Positions 45,655-55,515 of a DNA stretch of 64,000 nt are shown piece after piece. The translations under genes were made by a program, and so were the position numbers. Below the pieces are notes generated by a model. That model ran no database searches. It saw nothing but the letters and a program-made list of their open reading frames with translations, and was not told the origin of the DNA. Each line of letters begins with the position of its first letter. The stretch's first letter is position 1. This DNA comes from Algoriphagus sp. PAP.12 (GTDB taxonomy: Bacteria > Bacteroidota > Bacteroidia > Cytophagales > Cyclobacteriaceae): NCBI RefSeq assembly GCF_026652115.1, contig NZ_JAPPSQ010000006.1:173782-237781 (forward strand), given 5' to 3'.

Positions 45655-46836
45655 TCAGTCTACATAAAGGACAAGGCCTTTGAGGTATTCAGTTTCAGGA
45701 TGATAGATGTTGATCGGATGATCTGCAGGTTGACTCAATTGATGAAGGATTTTCACCTTTCTACCTGATTCCAAAGCGGCTGCCGTAATCGTGTTTCTAA
45801 ACAATGCTTTGTCCACCACCTGGCTACATGAGAATGTGAAGAGAATTCCTCCGGATTTTATCTTTTTCAAAGCTTCTACATTCAGTCTTTTATAACCTTG
45901 TACTGCATTGTGTCGTGCTTTTAGATTTTTGGCAAAAGCTGGGGGATCCAATACAATCACATCATAATCATCTCCAATTTCACGGATGTATTTCACTACA
46001 TCGGCTACTTTGGATTCGTGTTTACCGGAGATGGAAGGGTTGAGAGAGATATTCTCTTCAGTCAATTCGATGGCTTTTGGAGATATGTCCACTGAGTGTA
46101 CTTCCTTGGCTCCGTCCAATAGTGCCAATACGGAGAAACCTCCGGAATAGCAGAACGTATTCAATACTTTCTTGCCTTTGGAAAAAGAAGCCAACAATTT
46201 TCGATTTTCTCGCTGGTCGATGAAAAAACCGGTTTTTTGACCTTTTTCCCAGTCGATCTTATAGGTTGCTCCGTATTCTTGAACCAAGTCCGTTTTCGGA
46301 GAACCCAAAATCCACTCATTTGAAGCAATTCCCAAGCTCTTTGGAAGAGTCTCTGAGCTTTTATCAAATACTCCAGCCAAGCTTTCTCCATATACCGATT
46401 GAATGGCTGAAGCAATTTCCTGGATGTGGGAATGCATTCCGACATGATGCGCTTGGATGACGGCAGTTCCATTGTAAAAATCCACTATCAGACCGGGGAG
46501 TAAATCTCCTTCTCCATGCACTAAGCGATAGACGTTAGTTTCTACATTTTCAGTTAAGCCTAATGCCTTTCTTACTTCATAAGCATGTTGGATTCTTTTG
46601 TTCCAAAATTCCTGATCGATGGGTTCCTGATCAAAAGTGATCAAACGAACCATGATGGAGCCGTGTGCAAAGTGGCCTGTACCAAGAAAATCTCCTTTTT
46701 GAGAATACACTGAGACCAAATGACCGGCTTCCAAATCTGAGTCCATGTGGGCAATTGCTCCTGAAAAGACCCAATGGTGTTTCCGGAAGAGTGAAATCTC
46801 TTTTCCTTTCTTCAGTACGATTTTAGGATAATTCAT
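45655..46836 (-). CDS. rlmI: 23S rRNA cytosine methyltransferase RlmI-like
   Basis: A class I SAM-dependent rRNA (m5C) methyltransferase, 393 residues. The N-terminal PUA domain (residues 1-75, KIVLKKGKEISLFRKHHWVFSGAI) binds RNA. The SAM loop is NTFCYSGGFSVLALL near residue 225. Motif IV (VIVLDPPAFAK) and the catalytic SCSQ follow. Its start overlaps the symporter stop by 14 bases, so it is co-translated with it. Identity at family level is secure; the exact target base is by homology. Confidence 0.9.
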   Translation of the reverse strand: MNYPKIVLKKGKEISLFRKHHWVFSGAIAHMDSDLEAGHLVSVYSQKGDFLGTGHFAHGSIMVRLITFDQEPIDQEFWNKRIQHAYEVRKALGLTENVETNVYRLVHGEGDLLPGLIVDFYNGTAVIQAHHVGMHSHIQEIASAIQSVYGESLAGVFDKSSETLPKSLGIASNEWILGSPKTDLVQEYGATYKIDWEKGQKTGFFIDQRENRKLLASFSKGKKVLNTFCYSGGFSVLALLDGAKEVHSVDISPKAIELTEENISLNPSISGKHESKVADVVKYIREIGDDYDVIVLDPPAFAKNLKARHNAVQGYKRLNVEALKKIKSGGILFTFSCSQVVDKALFRNTITAAALESGRKVKILHQLSQPADHPINIYHPETEYLKGLVLYVD

Positions 46837-48220
46837 GAATGGGTTGAGTTTGTTTTGGGGAGATCAGACTCCCTATAATCATGGCAAGAATACTGGCTGC
46901 CAAGCCAATTAAATGAGGAAAGACCTCCATTTCAAATCGGGATGCAATCAAGTAAACGAGCATTCCAATAATCATGGAAAGCATGGCTCCCAAAGGGGAT
47001 GCTTTTTTCCAATATAAACCTGCTGTCAAAGGTACGAAGAGTGAAACCAACATCAGAATAGAAGCACCGGCAACTAGATCATAGATATCAGACTCCAAAC
47101 TTGCAAGCAAAGTTGCTATGATGGCTACTAGGATCACATTTGCTCTTAATATCCATAAGAAATGCTTGTCATCCAGGTTTTTTCCAAAACGAGGGCGAAT
47201 GATGTTTTCAGAAATAATGGCGGCAGGCGCCAAAAGTCCAGAGCTAGTGGTGCTCATTATCGCTGAGATGAGTGCTCCGAAGAAAACGATTTGAACTGGC
47301 AAACCTCCATGTGCTAGGATCATGGACGGCAAAAGCATCTGTTTGTCCTCCAGATAGAGTTCAGGGTAAAGAACTTTTGCTCCCAAAGCTATAAATAAGG
47401 GAAGAAGCCCAAAGCTTAAGTAGAATATCCCTGCCAAATAGGTGGATTTGACTGCAACACTTTCTGATTTGGATGCCATCACACGTTGGTAAATATCTTG
47501 GGAGGGAATAGATCCTAAGCCCAAGATGATCCAAGCTCCAAAATAGTTGAGCCAAGCATTGAGATTGGGTTGGGGAAGAATCTGAAAGCTTTCAGGAGGT
47601 GCCTGAGAAAGGATTTCAGATACACCACCGGCTTCTTTGGCAATCATGGTAGCGACCCAAAGAAGTCCAATGACGATCATTGTGGTTTGGATGAAGTCTG
47701 TAATGGAAATCGCCCACATTCCTCCAAGAAAGGTATAGAACACAACGATTCCAGCTGAAATCAAGATTCCTTGGAGCAAGCTCAGGTCGGTAACTGTTCC
47801 CAGAACCAGGCTAAGAGCGACCAATTGTGCTGCAACATATCCGAAATAGGCTGGAATCATAAAAAGGGAAGCAGCTAGCTCCACTTTAGATCCAAAGATT
47901 CGCTTGAAAACGTCTCCAATGGTCAAAACTCCCATTCGGTACATGGGGCGGAGAAAAAACATCCCAAAGAGAACCAAGCAAAGCGCTCCTCCAAATGGAT
48001 CTTCAATGACTCCCAAAAGGCCTTCTTCCAAATAAACAGAGGAGGCTCCAAAGATGGTTTCCGATCCAAACCAAGTTGCAAACAAGGCAGATGCAGAAAG
48101 AAAAAGCGGGAGTGATCGTCCCGCTAATACAAAGTCATTGGAGTTTCGAACTAGTCTGGAAGACCAAGCGCCGATCCCAACAGTGATCGCTAAATAGGCT
48201 ATGATAGCAGCTAACAGCAA
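46823..48220 (-). CDS. Sodium:solute symporter family protein
   Basis: An inner-membrane transporter of the SSS family, 465 residues with about 13 helices, probably a Na+-coupled uptake system. The SNDFVLAGRSLPLFLSASALFATWFGSETIFGAS start and the GGMWAISITDFIQT helix are diagnostic of the Na+ site region. The solute is not clear from sequence. The start codon is TTG, seven bases after the ABC-F stop. No in-frame ATG fits helix 1. The three-gene unit is therefore ABC-F, symporter, rlmI. Confidence 0.9.
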   Translation of the reverse strand: MLLAAIIAYLAITVGIGAWSSRLVRNSNDFVLAGRSLPLFLSASALFATWFGSETIFGASSVYLEEGLLGVIEDPFGGALCLVLFGMFFLRPMYRMGVLTIGDVFKRIFGSKVELAASLFMIPAYFGYVAAQLVALSLVLGTVTDLSLLQGILISAGIVVFYTFLGGMWAISITDFIQTTMIVIGLLWVATMIAKEAGGVSEILSQAPPESFQILPQPNLNAWLNYFGAWIILGLGSIPSQDIYQRVMASKSESVAVKSTYLAGIFYLSFGLLPLFIALGAKVLYPELYLEDKQMLLPSMILAHGGLPVQIVFFGALISAIMSTTSSGLLAPAAIISENIIRPRFGKNLDDKHFLWILRANVILVAIIATLLASLESDIYDLVAGASILMLVSLFVPLTAGLYWKKASPLGAMLSMIIGMLVYLIASRFEMEVFPHLIGLAASILAMIIGSLISPKQTQPIHELS

Positions 48221-48227
48221 TTAGACC

Positions 48228-49865
<1,638 letters not shown>

Positions 49866-49903
49866 CTATAAATCAATGATTTATGTTATTTTTAAAATTC
49901 AAA

Positions 49904-49927
49904 GTGTATCAAATTGTGTATCAAATT
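49904..49927. repeat. Perfect 12-bp tandem repeat near the prophage boundary
   Basis: GTGTATCAAATT occurs twice head-to-tail without a spacer. It lies in the ABC-F leader, between that gene and the prophage. It could be an integrase arm site, a regulator site or a slippage product. Confidence 0.5.
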
Positions 49928-49987
49928 TCAGTAATTCTATGTTGAAGAGGCCCAAAAATAGGTCAAATCAGGTACTGAAAGAAGGTG

Positions 49988-49995
49988 CAAAGATA
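49988..49995 (-). promoter_or_regulatory. -7 element of the ABC-F operon promoter
   Basis: On the minus strand this reads TATCTTTG, an exact match to TAnnTTTG. The leader to the ABC-F start would be about 135 bases. A TTTG lies about 25 bases further upstream. As a host-type promoter it suggests that the prophage begins to its right. Confidence 0.55.
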
Positions 49996-50004
49996 CTAGA
50001 TAGA

Positions 50005-50038
50005 AAAAGGAAAAGCTACCCAAATGTGAGTAGCTTTT
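50005..50038 (-). terminator. Intrinsic terminator at the left edge of the prophage
   Basis: A perfect 9-bp stem (50011-50019 with 50030-50038) is followed on the minus strand by CCTTTTTC. It lies 14 bases past the stop of the leftmost phage gene. Confidence 0.8.
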
Positions 50039-50051
50039 GTTTTATGTGTCT

Positions 50052-50579
50052 TTACTTCAACTTACCTTCTTTTTTCAGATTTTGCCATGAAGTCAATGTT
50101 TGAGCTGATACTTTAAACTTCTCTTTAATCATCTTCTGTGTGACTCTCTCACCTTCAGCAAAATTGCAGACCATGATTTTCTCTGAATTGGTGTAGTATA
50201 TTCTCTTAAGCTCACCTGATTTAACATCTTCATGCCTTTTAAGTAAGGTTTTGCTAAGCTCATCAAATCCCAAATCTTCAGTAGCTGGATAGTACACTTT
50301 ATTAAGTTCATCGCAAAGTGTCTTGTAGTCTGTGCTACCTTCCTCCATGAACTTCTTTAGAAGCTGTGGTATAAATTGTTGCTTTTCAGTTTCAATATTG
50401 ACCCATGAGCCTTGATAGATACCTACCCACTTTCTAGAATCTTTATCACTGTGATATTGATTATTGCTATCCTTCCAAGCTTCAGTTTCACCTAAGAATC
50501 TCTTGTCAGCTAAAGAAGTAGCTGCTTGATACTGATTAATTATTTCACTCATAATGTATTTTGTCTTGCCTTTCGGCAT
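50052..50579 (-). CDS. Orphan prophage protein with an HTH-like C-terminus
   Basis: A protein of unknown family, 175 residues from the first ATG or 166 from the ATG at 50552; the second gives a more natural MSEIINQ start. It is rich in charged residues. The C-terminal 30 residues (VTQKMIKEKFKVSAQTLTSW) look like a helix-turn-helix, so DNA binding is possible. It is the last gene of a three-gene minus-strand set, follows a spacer with three hairpins and precedes a good terminator. It may be an early regulator or accessory protein of the phage; this is inference. Confidence 0.65.
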   Translation of the reverse strand: MPKGKTKYIMSEIINQYQAATSLADKRFLGETEAWKDSNNQYHSDKDSRKWVGIYQGSWVNIETEKQQFIPQLLKKFMEEGSTDYKTLCDELNKVYYPATEDLGFDELSKTLLKRHEDVKSGELKRIYYTNSEKIMVCNFAEGERVTQKMIKEKFKVSAQTLTSWQNLKKEGKLK

Positions 50580-50594
50580 TTGAGTTTTACAAGA

Positions 50595-50699
50595 CCTATT
50601 AAGACCGTCTCAATAGGGTAATCTGCCTTCTTTAACCTGTAGGCTAAGATATAACAGGTTAAACTTGTGGTAAGACTCTATAAAGTCTAGAGCCTTACC
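50595..50699 (-). other. Three consecutive hairpins in a 137-base intercistronic spacer
   Basis: Hairpin 1 (50595-50617) has stems of six and three pairs around one mismatch. Hairpin 2 (50631-50640 with 50654-50663) is a perfect 10-bp stem. Hairpin 3 (50669-50699) has stems of six and five pairs around one mismatch. None is followed by a U run on the minus strand, so they do not look like simple terminators of the upstream gene. Confidence 0.55.
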
Positions 50700-50716
50700 T
50701 TTAAGTTTTTATTAGC

Positions 50717-51232
50717 CTAAATGACTATTTCGGTTTTCCATCGTTTTGTATTGCCTGAATAGCTTAGGGCAACGGGGGTTTCTGATTGCCAGTCTTCAGC
50801 ATTTGCAATAAAGGTGTATTCAGAATTTGCAGTAAAGTTTTGTACAATCTTTTCTGTTTCACTACCTGCTTCATAGAAAAGACTAAATTCCTGAAAATCA
50901 TCTATTTGATTGTTTAAGTCAATAAGTTGAATTTCAAACAATTCAGGTTTATATCTGCTTAATTCTTTTAATGCTTCAATACTTTCAACATCTGTACAAG
51001 TAGTGAAAATTAAAAACTCTACTCTGTTGCCTATTTGAGTTAGCTTTGACAAGCATCCCAGACTAGGGTGAACTTCTTTCAAGGATTTATAAAGCTCCTT
51101 TGAAAATGAACCGTCCTCATCATTCCAGTCTTGGAAATTACTACTCGCATATTGATTGTCCCAGTGTTGCCAGAAGGCGTTTACTCTATCGCCCAAGGCT
51201 ATTCTATTATTATATTTTTCTGAAATATTCAT
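50717..51232 (-). CDS. Orphan prophage protein, acidic
   Basis: A 171-residue soluble protein that I do not recognise. It has no signal peptide, membrane helix or known motif. It is acidic, Asn/Asp/Glu-rich and has aromatic segments such as AFWQHWDNQY and SLFYEAG. The start codon abuts the stop of the preceding gene, so it is translationally coupled to it. Base composition is like the rest of the prophage. It is not a typical structural protein; an immunity, anti-restriction or regulatory role is possible but unsupported. Confidence 0.6.
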   Translation of the reverse strand: MNISEKYNNRIALGDRVNAFWQHWDNQYASSNFQDWNDEDGSFSKELYKSLKEVHPSLGCLSKLTQIGNRVEFLIFTTCTDVESIEALKELSRYKPELFEIQLIDLNNQIDDFQEFSLFYEAGSETEKIVQNFTANSEYTFIANAEDWQSETPVALSYSGNTKRWKTEIVI

Positions 51233-51826
51233 TTAATTTCTATTGATTATTAATTTTTGATTTAATGGAATAATGGTTGAAGTCGGTGGTGGCCTTGAAA
51301 AAGTAGGTAAAGAAAAACCCTCAAACACTGCCAGTATATTCTGAACAATGAATGAGGGTTTGGTTTCATGAATCAAATCAATTTGAGGATAAGGTACCGA
51401 TAGCCTATAAAGTTTGCTTTTTCTTATCTCAGTAATTATTGCGGAAATGATTGCAACATAGGTTGCTGTGATAACAGGTTGGTTAACTGAGATGATTTCA
51501 GGAATTCCAATCTGGGAAAAGGATTCATGTGTGAATTCAATGTAATTGAAGAACCATTCTTCATGTGTGAAGATGGCCTCATATTTATCATCAATCTTTT
51601 CAATTACCATCCCGTATGGGAGCTTGTGGTTGTATGCAATTTGAATAAGGATGTTCATTTCTTCATAATCAGAACAATTATCCCAGTTGCGAGAATTGGC
51701 TTCAACTTCTGCCTGTTTGATAGCTTTATCTAGTCTTTTCTCCTCAGCCTTCATCTTCATACTAATCCTAGCATCCCTGAGAAGGATTTTTGCTAGTTCG
51801 TGAGATTTGAGGGTGAGGCGTTTCAT
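51233..51826 (-). CDS. Orphan prophage protein with a central hydrophobic segment
   Basis: A 197-residue protein of unknown family. The first 45 residues are basic and helical (KRLTLKSHELAKILLRDAR, then a Lys-rich coiled segment). A hydrophobic stretch near residues 118-135 (VITATYVAIISAIITEI) may be a membrane helix. The C-terminus is Pro/Thr/Ser-rich. It is transcribed divergently from the CI-like repressor, with two candidate operators in the shared 104-base spacer. It is therefore probably the first gene of the transcript that the repressor controls. It is followed without a gap by the next orphan gene. Confidence 0.6.
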   Translation of the reverse strand: MKRLTLKSHELAKILLRDARISMKMKAEEKRLDKAIKQAEVEANSRNWDNCSDYEEMNILIQIAYNHKLPYGMVIEKIDDKYEAIFTHEEWFFNYIEFTHESFSQIGIPEIISVNQPVITATYVAIISAIITEIRKSKLYRLSVPYPQIDLIHETKPSFIVQNILAVFEGFSLPTFSRPPPTSTIIPLNQKLIINRN

Positions 51827-51867
51827 TTTGGTTTTGCTTTGTATTTCAATTTGTATGATGTAAATTT

Positions 51868-51927
51868 ATTCACAATTAATCGAAAGAAACAACAAAAAGA
51901 TTAAAAAACATTCACAAATATTCGAAT
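51868..51927. promoter_or_regulatory. Paired operator candidates in the repressor control region
   Basis: Two related 18-base sites, ATTCACAATTAATCGAAA at 51868-51885 and ATTCACAAATATTCGAAT at 51910-51927, agree at most positions and start 42 bases apart, four turns of DNA. The second contains the palindrome ATTCGAAT and ends three bases before the repressor ATG. They lie between the repressor and the divergent orphan operon. Confidence 0.6.
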
Positions 51928-51930
51928 GAA

Positions 51931-52428
51931 ATGAATAAAACGCTGATTTTAAATAAGATACAGGAGTATTTAATGTTTAATGTTGATGCTGAATTTGCAA
52001 GGTTTCTAGATATCAGTCCTTCTAGATTGGCGAATTGGAAAGCAAGGGGTACTTATAATACACAGATACTATTCACAAAATGTGAAGATGTTAATCCGAT
52101 GTTCATTTTAAAAGGGCAAGAGCCAGTATCTGCAGATGAAGCAATGATGGTGATGGGAGAGTATAGAGAGCTTACAGAAGAGGAGGGTAAAGCTTCTGGT
52201 GAGAATCACCGGTTATGGAGAGAACATATGGATGAATGTTTTAGATTGGCTCACCTTGGTGTTCTTTTTCCCGATAAGCTAACTGAGGTTCTAAAAAGTG
52301 TAGAGGGTAAAGATTTCCAAGTGCAAAATGAATTAGAATCTTTTAAAGATAAAGTGATTCTACAGCAAGAAGAGAGGATTAAGGAGCTAAAGGAGTATAT
52401 TGAATTACTTAGGGAGAATGTAAAGTAA
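51931..52428 (+). CDS. CI-like prophage repressor
   Basis: A DNA-binding regulator of 165 residues. Residues 5-60 match the phage CI-type helix-turn-helix domain (FARFLDISPSRLANWKARGTY, then PMFILKGQEP). There is no LexA-type serine peptidase domain, so it cannot be a RecA-cleaved repressor. The C-terminal 35 residues are a Glu/Lys-rich coiled coil, probably for dimerisation. It likely maintains lysogeny by binding the two related sites directly upstream, repressing the divergent operon and perhaps itself. Unusually it points the same way as the late genes. Confidence 0.85.
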   Translation: MNKTLILNKIQEYLMFNVDAEFARFLDISPSRLANWKARGTYNTQILFTKCEDVNPMFILKGQEPVSADEAMMVMGEYRELTEEEGKASGENHRLWREHMDECFRLAHLGVLFPDKLTEVLKSVEGKDFQVQNELESFKDKVILQQEERIKELKEYIELLRENVK

Positions 52429-52533
52429 ATTGGTGTAGTTTTCCTTTTGCTTTAGAAATGAGATAAGAAAAATAGGGTAGAGGTGCTAATATTGGGTAGA
52501 ATTGGTAACTTAGTTTCAGAGCAATGATATTTC

Positions 52534-54135
52534 ATGCCTACGTTATCAAAAATTTTTATTATGGCAATAAAATATAGGGGTAATAAGTATTTCAAATATA
52601 CTAGGGTTGGTGCTTACCAAGAATATTATCAATACATTGGTGGAAAAGAAGAAATCTTTAAACTGGATAATTCTCACTATGAAGGTTTGTCTGATAAATT
52701 GTATTTTTCCTTTGATAATTTATCTTTTAATTTAGATGAATTAAATGTTTTGTATACCAATAATGGTAAGATAATGTTTTTTCATTGCACTCTAACTGGT
52801 AATTTGAGTGAATTAGAGGGTAAGGATTTAATATTTCATAAATGCACTAATCAGAATTATTTTTTAATTGATGGATGTGAAAACTGTTCTATAACAATTA
52901 GAGCAAACGAAAGTAATGAGCTGATAAAGGAGTTTTCGAACTTAACTATAGAAGCTTGTATAAATGTGAGAATTATACTTTCCGATAATAATCTAAAGCA
53001 AATTTCCATCTCTGATAGTGATAAAGTTAATTTATCTAATAGAGGGAATAAAGTTTTGACTAGGTATTTTATTAGTACTTCGGATTTAGGATCGTTAAAT
53101 ATCACCGATTGTTTTATTGAGTATATTTTTGTAGAAGTCTCAACAATTGATTTGATTGAAGTTAAAGATGTTTTCCAAACTGATGAGTTTTATTTTGAGT
53201 GTTGGAATGATGAGGGGTATTTAGTAGATAATACAATATTTAAGAAAATGGTTTTTATAAACAATAGGTTTCCTTCTTTTAGAATTGACCATGTTAATAA
53301 AGAAATGCAAAGAATTCGAATTGGTGAATTTGAAATTAAAGATTGTGATAATGTATTTTTAGAATTCTTAATAATTGACCACTTTAAGATTGGAGGGGCT
53401 ACGTTGCAAAATATAGTTCTAAATGATGTTTTTTTTAAGGATTTGTCATTTTATGGATTTTCTATGGTTCATCAAGTAAATCTAATTAATTCTAAATTAT
53501 TAGAAAATGATAATGTTCTTAGTATAAATAATTCGTTACTTGGTGGTTTAATAGTGAATCCTTCTTTTTTTCATAAGTTTAGTAAGATTGAGATTGTTGA
53601 TAGTACTATATCAGGTATTAAGTTATACAACTTTCAACCTATAGAAGCTAAAGTAATTACGAAATCAGAAGCTTGCCTCCAAACAAAAATTGACTTCACT
53701 AGAGAGTTATCTGTTTTGATGGTTGAGCAAGGGAATAATCATAGCTTGCTAGAATATAGGGCCTTGGAACATGATCTTAGATTAAAGAAGGCTAAATTTA
53801 ATTCGGTTGATTGGTGGATATTGGGATTGAATAGATTATCAAACTACCATAGGACAAGACCTCAAAATGCAGTAATATGTCTGTTTATTCTAATTTTGGT
53901 CTATTTGTTTTTTCTTGATATTGAATTTACTCAAAGTAATAGTGCTAAAAGTGCATTTTCATTTTTTATGGATAATTTTTCTTATTTCTTTAAGCCACTG
54001 TCTTTTGTGTCAGATGTTGAAGATGTTGGTCATAAGTTTTCTTTTAAATTTCGAGTTTTTGATGTTTTATATAAAACTATATTAGCTTATTTGATTTATC
54101 AATTTATTGCTGCTTTTAGAAAGTTTAATAAATAA
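52534..54135 (+). CDS. Prophage cargo: beta-helix/pentapeptide-like protein with C-terminal membrane helices
   Basis: A 533-residue protein (524 if the ATG at 52561 is used). Residues 50 to about 370 are Asn/Asp/Ile/Leu-rich with short repeating strand-turn units (SNLTIEACINVRIILSDNNLK and similar), like a right-handed beta-helix. A linker (LEYRALEHDLRLKKAKF) and two membrane helices (near residues 447-465 and 509-525) follow. This resembles membrane-tethered pentapeptide-repeat proteins. The base composition is more AT-rich than the late genes. It sits between repressor and terminase, where phages carry lysogenic-conversion or defence genes. Its stop codon abuts the stop of the next, convergent gene. 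Confidence 0.65.
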   Translation: MPTLSKIFIMAIKYRGNKYFKYTRVGAYQEYYQYIGGKEEIFKLDNSHYEGLSDKLYFSFDNLSFNLDELNVLYTNNGKIMFFHCTLTGNLSELEGKDLIFHKCTNQNYFLIDGCENCSITIRANESNELIKEFSNLTIEACINVRIILSDNNLKQISISDSDKVNLSNRGNKVLTRYFISTSDLGSLNITDCFIEYIFVEVSTIDLIEVKDVFQTDEFYFECWNDEGYLVDNTIFKKMVFINNRFPSFRIDHVNKEMQRIRIGEFEIKDCDNVFLEFLIIDHFKIGGATLQNIVLNDVFFKDLSFYGFSMVHQVNLINSKLLENDNVLSINNSLLGGLIVNPSFFHKFSKIEIVDSTISGIKLYNFQPIEAKVITKSEACLQTKIDFTRELSVLMVEQGNNHSLLEYRALEHDLRLKKAKFNSVDWWILGLNRLSNYHRTRPQNAVICLFILILVYLFFLDIEFTQSNSAKSAFSFFMDNFSYFFKPLSFVSDVEDVGHKFSFKFRVFDVLYKTILAYLIYQFIAAFRKFNK

Positions 54136-54975
54136 TTAAAAATATAATTTTTCATCTGAAAATATTGGATTTGTGTACATATATCTTAAATATACATATA
54201 TTCCTTTGGTTGATAGGTTAAAATACTCAAATTTTCCATTGGGATCATAATTTGGTATACCTAATTCATGTTCTTTAAGATTGTCTATTATTGAATTGAG
54301 ATCATCAATATCATTTGAGTTTGTAGTCAATAGAATAATTTCAATTTGCCTTCCTAGATTTTTGTAAGAATCTATTGACATGTTTTTTTTCAACTCTTTA
54401 ATTTGTGGATTTTGATAAAATATATCGTATGTGAAGTTTGTATTTTCCTTGTATGATTCTTTTAATTTTTCTAATTGTTGTATCTGTTTTTTTGTGTTTT
54501 CTATTTCTTCTTGGTGATTTACTTTTTCTTGTAATTTTTCTTTTTCCAATATATCAATTTGTCTTGTTAATTCATTTCTTGTTTTATATTCTTCTGAAAT
54601 ATGCTTAACTCTTGCTCTTGCTGTTGCTATTTCTGCGGCTTCATTGTATTTGTCTAATGAAACTGCATTGTTATTTTTTCTTCTGATTTTTTCAGACTCT
54701 CTACTTTCTTTTTCAATAAAATCAAAAAGGAGGTCTTTATACCCTGTGTAAATGAATGCTAAAAAAGGTGGTAGTATATATGATTTAAAAAATGAATAGT
54801 AATGATGTTCTATATTGTAAAATCTAGTTTCAAGTGATAGGTCTGAAAAGAGCAAGTAAAAAACAGATTTCCAATTTATGACTAACCAAAAAACAATTAA
54901 TGAACCTAAAAATGGATTTTTAATTCTTTCAAGAATTGTATCCTTAATGTCGCTTATCATTTCTTTCATTTTCAA
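54136..54975 (-). CDS. Prophage cargo: membrane protein with long coiled coil
   Basis: A 279-residue protein (277 if the second Met is used). The N-terminus has a recurrent pattern known from uncharacterised bacterial proteins (TILERIKNPFLGSLIVFWLVINW), giving a first membrane helix near residues 25-45. A second hydrophobic segment lies near residues 62-80. A charged coiled coil spans about residues 110-190 (EKEKLQEKVNHQEEIENTKK). The C-terminal soluble domain ends with a YLRYMYTNP-type segment. The function is unknown. It overlaps the upstream 108-residue gene by four bases. A sensor/effector role in superinfection exclusion is possible but unproven. Confidence 0.65.
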   Translation of the reverse strand: MKMKEMISDIKDTILERIKNPFLGSLIVFWLVINWKSVFYLLFSDLSLETRFYNIEHHYYSFFKSYILPPFLAFIYTGYKDLLFDFIEKESRESEKIRRKNNNAVSLDKYNEAAEIATARARVKHISEEYKTRNELTRQIDILEKEKLQEKVNHQEEIENTKKQIQQLEKLKESYKENTNFTYDIFYQNPQIKELKKNMSIDSYKNLGRQIEIILLTTNSNDIDDLNSIIDNLKEHELGIPNYDPNGKFEYFNLSTKGIYVYLRYMYTNPIFSDEKLYF

Positions 54976-55298
54976 ACAATCTTCCCAAATTCATTTATAT
55001 CAAACTCCTGCAACAATTCCTTCACTTTACTCTTCCTGCTTTTATTGGCTTCAATCTCCTCAATCATTAATATCAGTTTAAGCAACTTCATTCTTAGATC
55101 CTTATCCTTTAAGTCCATTCCATTCTGTAGGAAGGACTGTTCAATAAATGCCTTTGCATTGTAAGGAGTAACTTCTTCACCTTTGAATGCTGCATCTGCA
55201 GGATGGACTATCTGATTGTACATATTCATCAATACAATTCCATTATCAGCTTTTTCAAGCATGGATAATGCATTCTCAATAATAGGTTTCCAGTTCAT
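54972..55298 (-). CDS. Small helical prophage protein
   Basis: A 108-residue, wholly helical, soluble protein without recognised family. It is rich in Leu, Ile and Lys with a coiled-coil-like C-terminus (EIEANKSRKSKVKELLQEF). Its stop overlaps the start of the coiled-coil membrane-protein gene by four bases, so the two are made together and probably interact. The promoter lies in the divergent spacer shared with the terminase operon. Confidence 0.6.
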   Translation of the reverse strand: MNWKPIIENALSMLEKADNGIVLMNMYNQIVHPADAAFKGEEVTPYNAKAFIEQSFLQNGMDLKDKDLRMKLLKLILMIEEIEANKSRKSKVKELLQEFDINEFGKIV

Positions 55299-55340
55299 TT
55301 ACAGGTGAGTTAAGATTCATTTCGAAAATAATTGAAAACT

Positions 55341-55370
55341 GCCACATAGTAGGCTTGATCTGGTAAATAA
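55341..55370 (+). promoter_or_regulatory. Phage element A (GCCAC-N18-TAANTAA) before terS
   Basis: GCCAC at 55341-55345 and TAAATAA at 55364-55370 are separated by exactly 18 bases. This is one of four copies in the prophage, all in intergenic gaps on the strand of the late genes. It lies 146 bases before the terS start. Proposed late promoter. Confidence 0.7.
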
Positions 55371-55412
55371 GTGAGGTTTGGTTTTATTTTTTTGAAGTGT
55401 GATTCTCTTTTT

Positions 55413-55470
55413 GGGTAGGGGGGTAAAAAACAAGCTTAAAGTGCACTTTAAAACCATTCCCGCCCCCACC
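55413..55470 (+). other. Nested dyad upstream of terS, candidate cos or pac region
   Basis: A G run (GGGTAGGGGGG, 55413-55423) and a C run (CCCGCCCCCACC, 55459-55470) flank a perfect 16-base palindrome (TTAAAGTGCACTTTAA, 55436-55451). GC-rich blocks are very unusual in this AT-rich prophage. The place, just before terS, is where cos sites lie in HK97-type phages. Confidence 0.45.
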
Positions 55471-55515
55471 ACAAACACTAAGTCATTTTTTAAAGCTCAA
55501 AACCTACTTGAATGC

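Noticed and set aside
55399..55515. N-terminal extension of the terS frame
   Set aside because: It runs through the G-run, palindrome and C-run, gives a non-conserved peptide and the ATG at 55516 gives the normal P27 start.
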